In this document: piece after piece, positions 63,863 to 64,000 of the stretch | Position numbering within the stretch: position 1 is the stretch's first letter | How the letters are laid out: each line of letters opens with the position of its first letter | Assembly (NCBI RefSeq): GCF_900108305.1 | Contig: NZ_FNUX01000006.1 | Coordinates: 20,457 to 84,456 of the forward strand | DNA from: Nitrosomonas ureae | Lineage (GTDB): Bacteria; Pseudomonadota; Gammaproteobacteria; Burkholderiales; Nitrosomonadaceae | Length of the DNA stretch: 64,000 nt | Direction: 5' to 3' | Program-made: the position numbers and the translations under genes | The notes under the pieces: generated by a model | The model's database searches: none | What the model was told of the DNA's origin: nothing | What the model saw: only the letters and a program-made list of their open reading frames with translations

Positions 63863-64000
63863 TCAAGATTTTCCTGCGAGCCAGTGTGCGCATTCAAGTC
63901 CCAATTCTTTGACTGCGCGCGCTTCATACTGGGCTGAGTCGCTCGCAGTCAGGGTATCCATCCAACGGCCATTCACACCTTTATTAATGAATACTTTTGC
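63863..64000 (-). CDS. sulfotransferase family protein, C-terminal end
   Basis: The last 45 codons of a gene that continues beyond the right edge of the window. The translation V-F-I-N-K-G-V-N-G-R-W-M-D-T-L-T-A-S-D-S-A-Q-Y-E and E-L-G-L-E-C-A-H-W-L matches the conserved C-terminal part of PAPS-dependent sulfotransferases (the R/K-K-G-x-x-G-x-W PAPS-contact motif). Substrate unknown; surface polysaccharide sulfation is one option given neighbouring genes. Confidence 0.65.
   Translation of the reverse strand, partial: AKVFINKGVNGRWMDTLTASDSAQYEARAVKELGLECAHWLAGKS

Overview
The window looks like part of the chromosome of a chemolithoautotrophic betaproteobacterium, most likely a Nitrosomonas-type ammonia oxidiser. 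This is inferred from gene content: a Calvin-cycle phosphoribulokinase, two families tied to exosortase (PEP-CTERM) systems, rpsO-pnp, dksA, rho/trxA, ubiJ-ubiB and a proteobacterial chemotaxis set. No ammonia monooxygenase, rRNA or tRNA gene was seen. All family names come from reading the translations by eye; no search was run.

Layout. 1-8.2 kb: end of a beta-propeller (BNR-repeat) protein, uvrD, phosphoribulokinase with a long empty upstream region, a small membrane protein, a TIGR04073-type exosortase-associated protein, a lipoprotein, and a YgfX-like gene divergent from ygfZ. 8.7-13.6 kb: a dynamin-like GTPase, rpsO-pnp, and dksA facing pnp across a shared terminator. 13.6-23.5 kb: a GC-richer block (two-domain universal stress protein, six-gene Mrp cation/proton antiporter operon with fused MrpAB, maltose-acetyltransferase-like gene) whose Mrp/stress-protein part lies between two decayed transposase fragments (IS630-like and IS4-like). 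23.6-32.7 kb: a minus-strand signalling cluster, GGDEF - EAL/HDOD - CheZ-like - CheY - CheA - CheR - CheD - CheB, followed by an NlpC/P60 lipoprotein. 33-41.5 kb: housekeeping genes (redoxin, EVE protein, TauE/SafE-like permease, pyrophosphatase, ubiJ-ubiB, thioredoxin-like ferredoxin, rho, trxA). 41.5-46.3 kb: a Fe(III) ABC importer (fbpABC type) with a Fur-like site, and a DUF3750 protein.

46.4-47.9 kb: a very AT-rich orphan gene whose stop codon lies in the first core box of an attC-like folded palindrome and whose start lies 28 bases after a matching core box. This is the structure of a single integron gene cassette with no integrase nearby, and I consider it the most interesting object in the window. 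48.1-50.9 kb: two overlapping membrane GTPase genes. 51.1-59.0 kb: secreted-type proteins (tail-collar domain, Sel1 repeats) and a 2008-residue repeat protein with ten Ig-like repeats, RTX calcium-binding repeats and a DUF4214-like tail; three of its repeats are nearly identical 375-bp units. 59.2-64 kb: a MraY/WecA-type sugar-phosphate transferase with a long C-terminal extension, an XrtA-type polysaccharide deacetylase, a glycerophosphodiester phosphodiesterase, and the end of a sulfotransferase.

The genes suggest an autotroph with regulated iron uptake, motility, surface polysaccharide synthesis and cation/pH homeostasis. Mobile-element traces (two decayed IS fragments, one probable cassette) lie at the edges of regions whose base composition differs from their surroundings.
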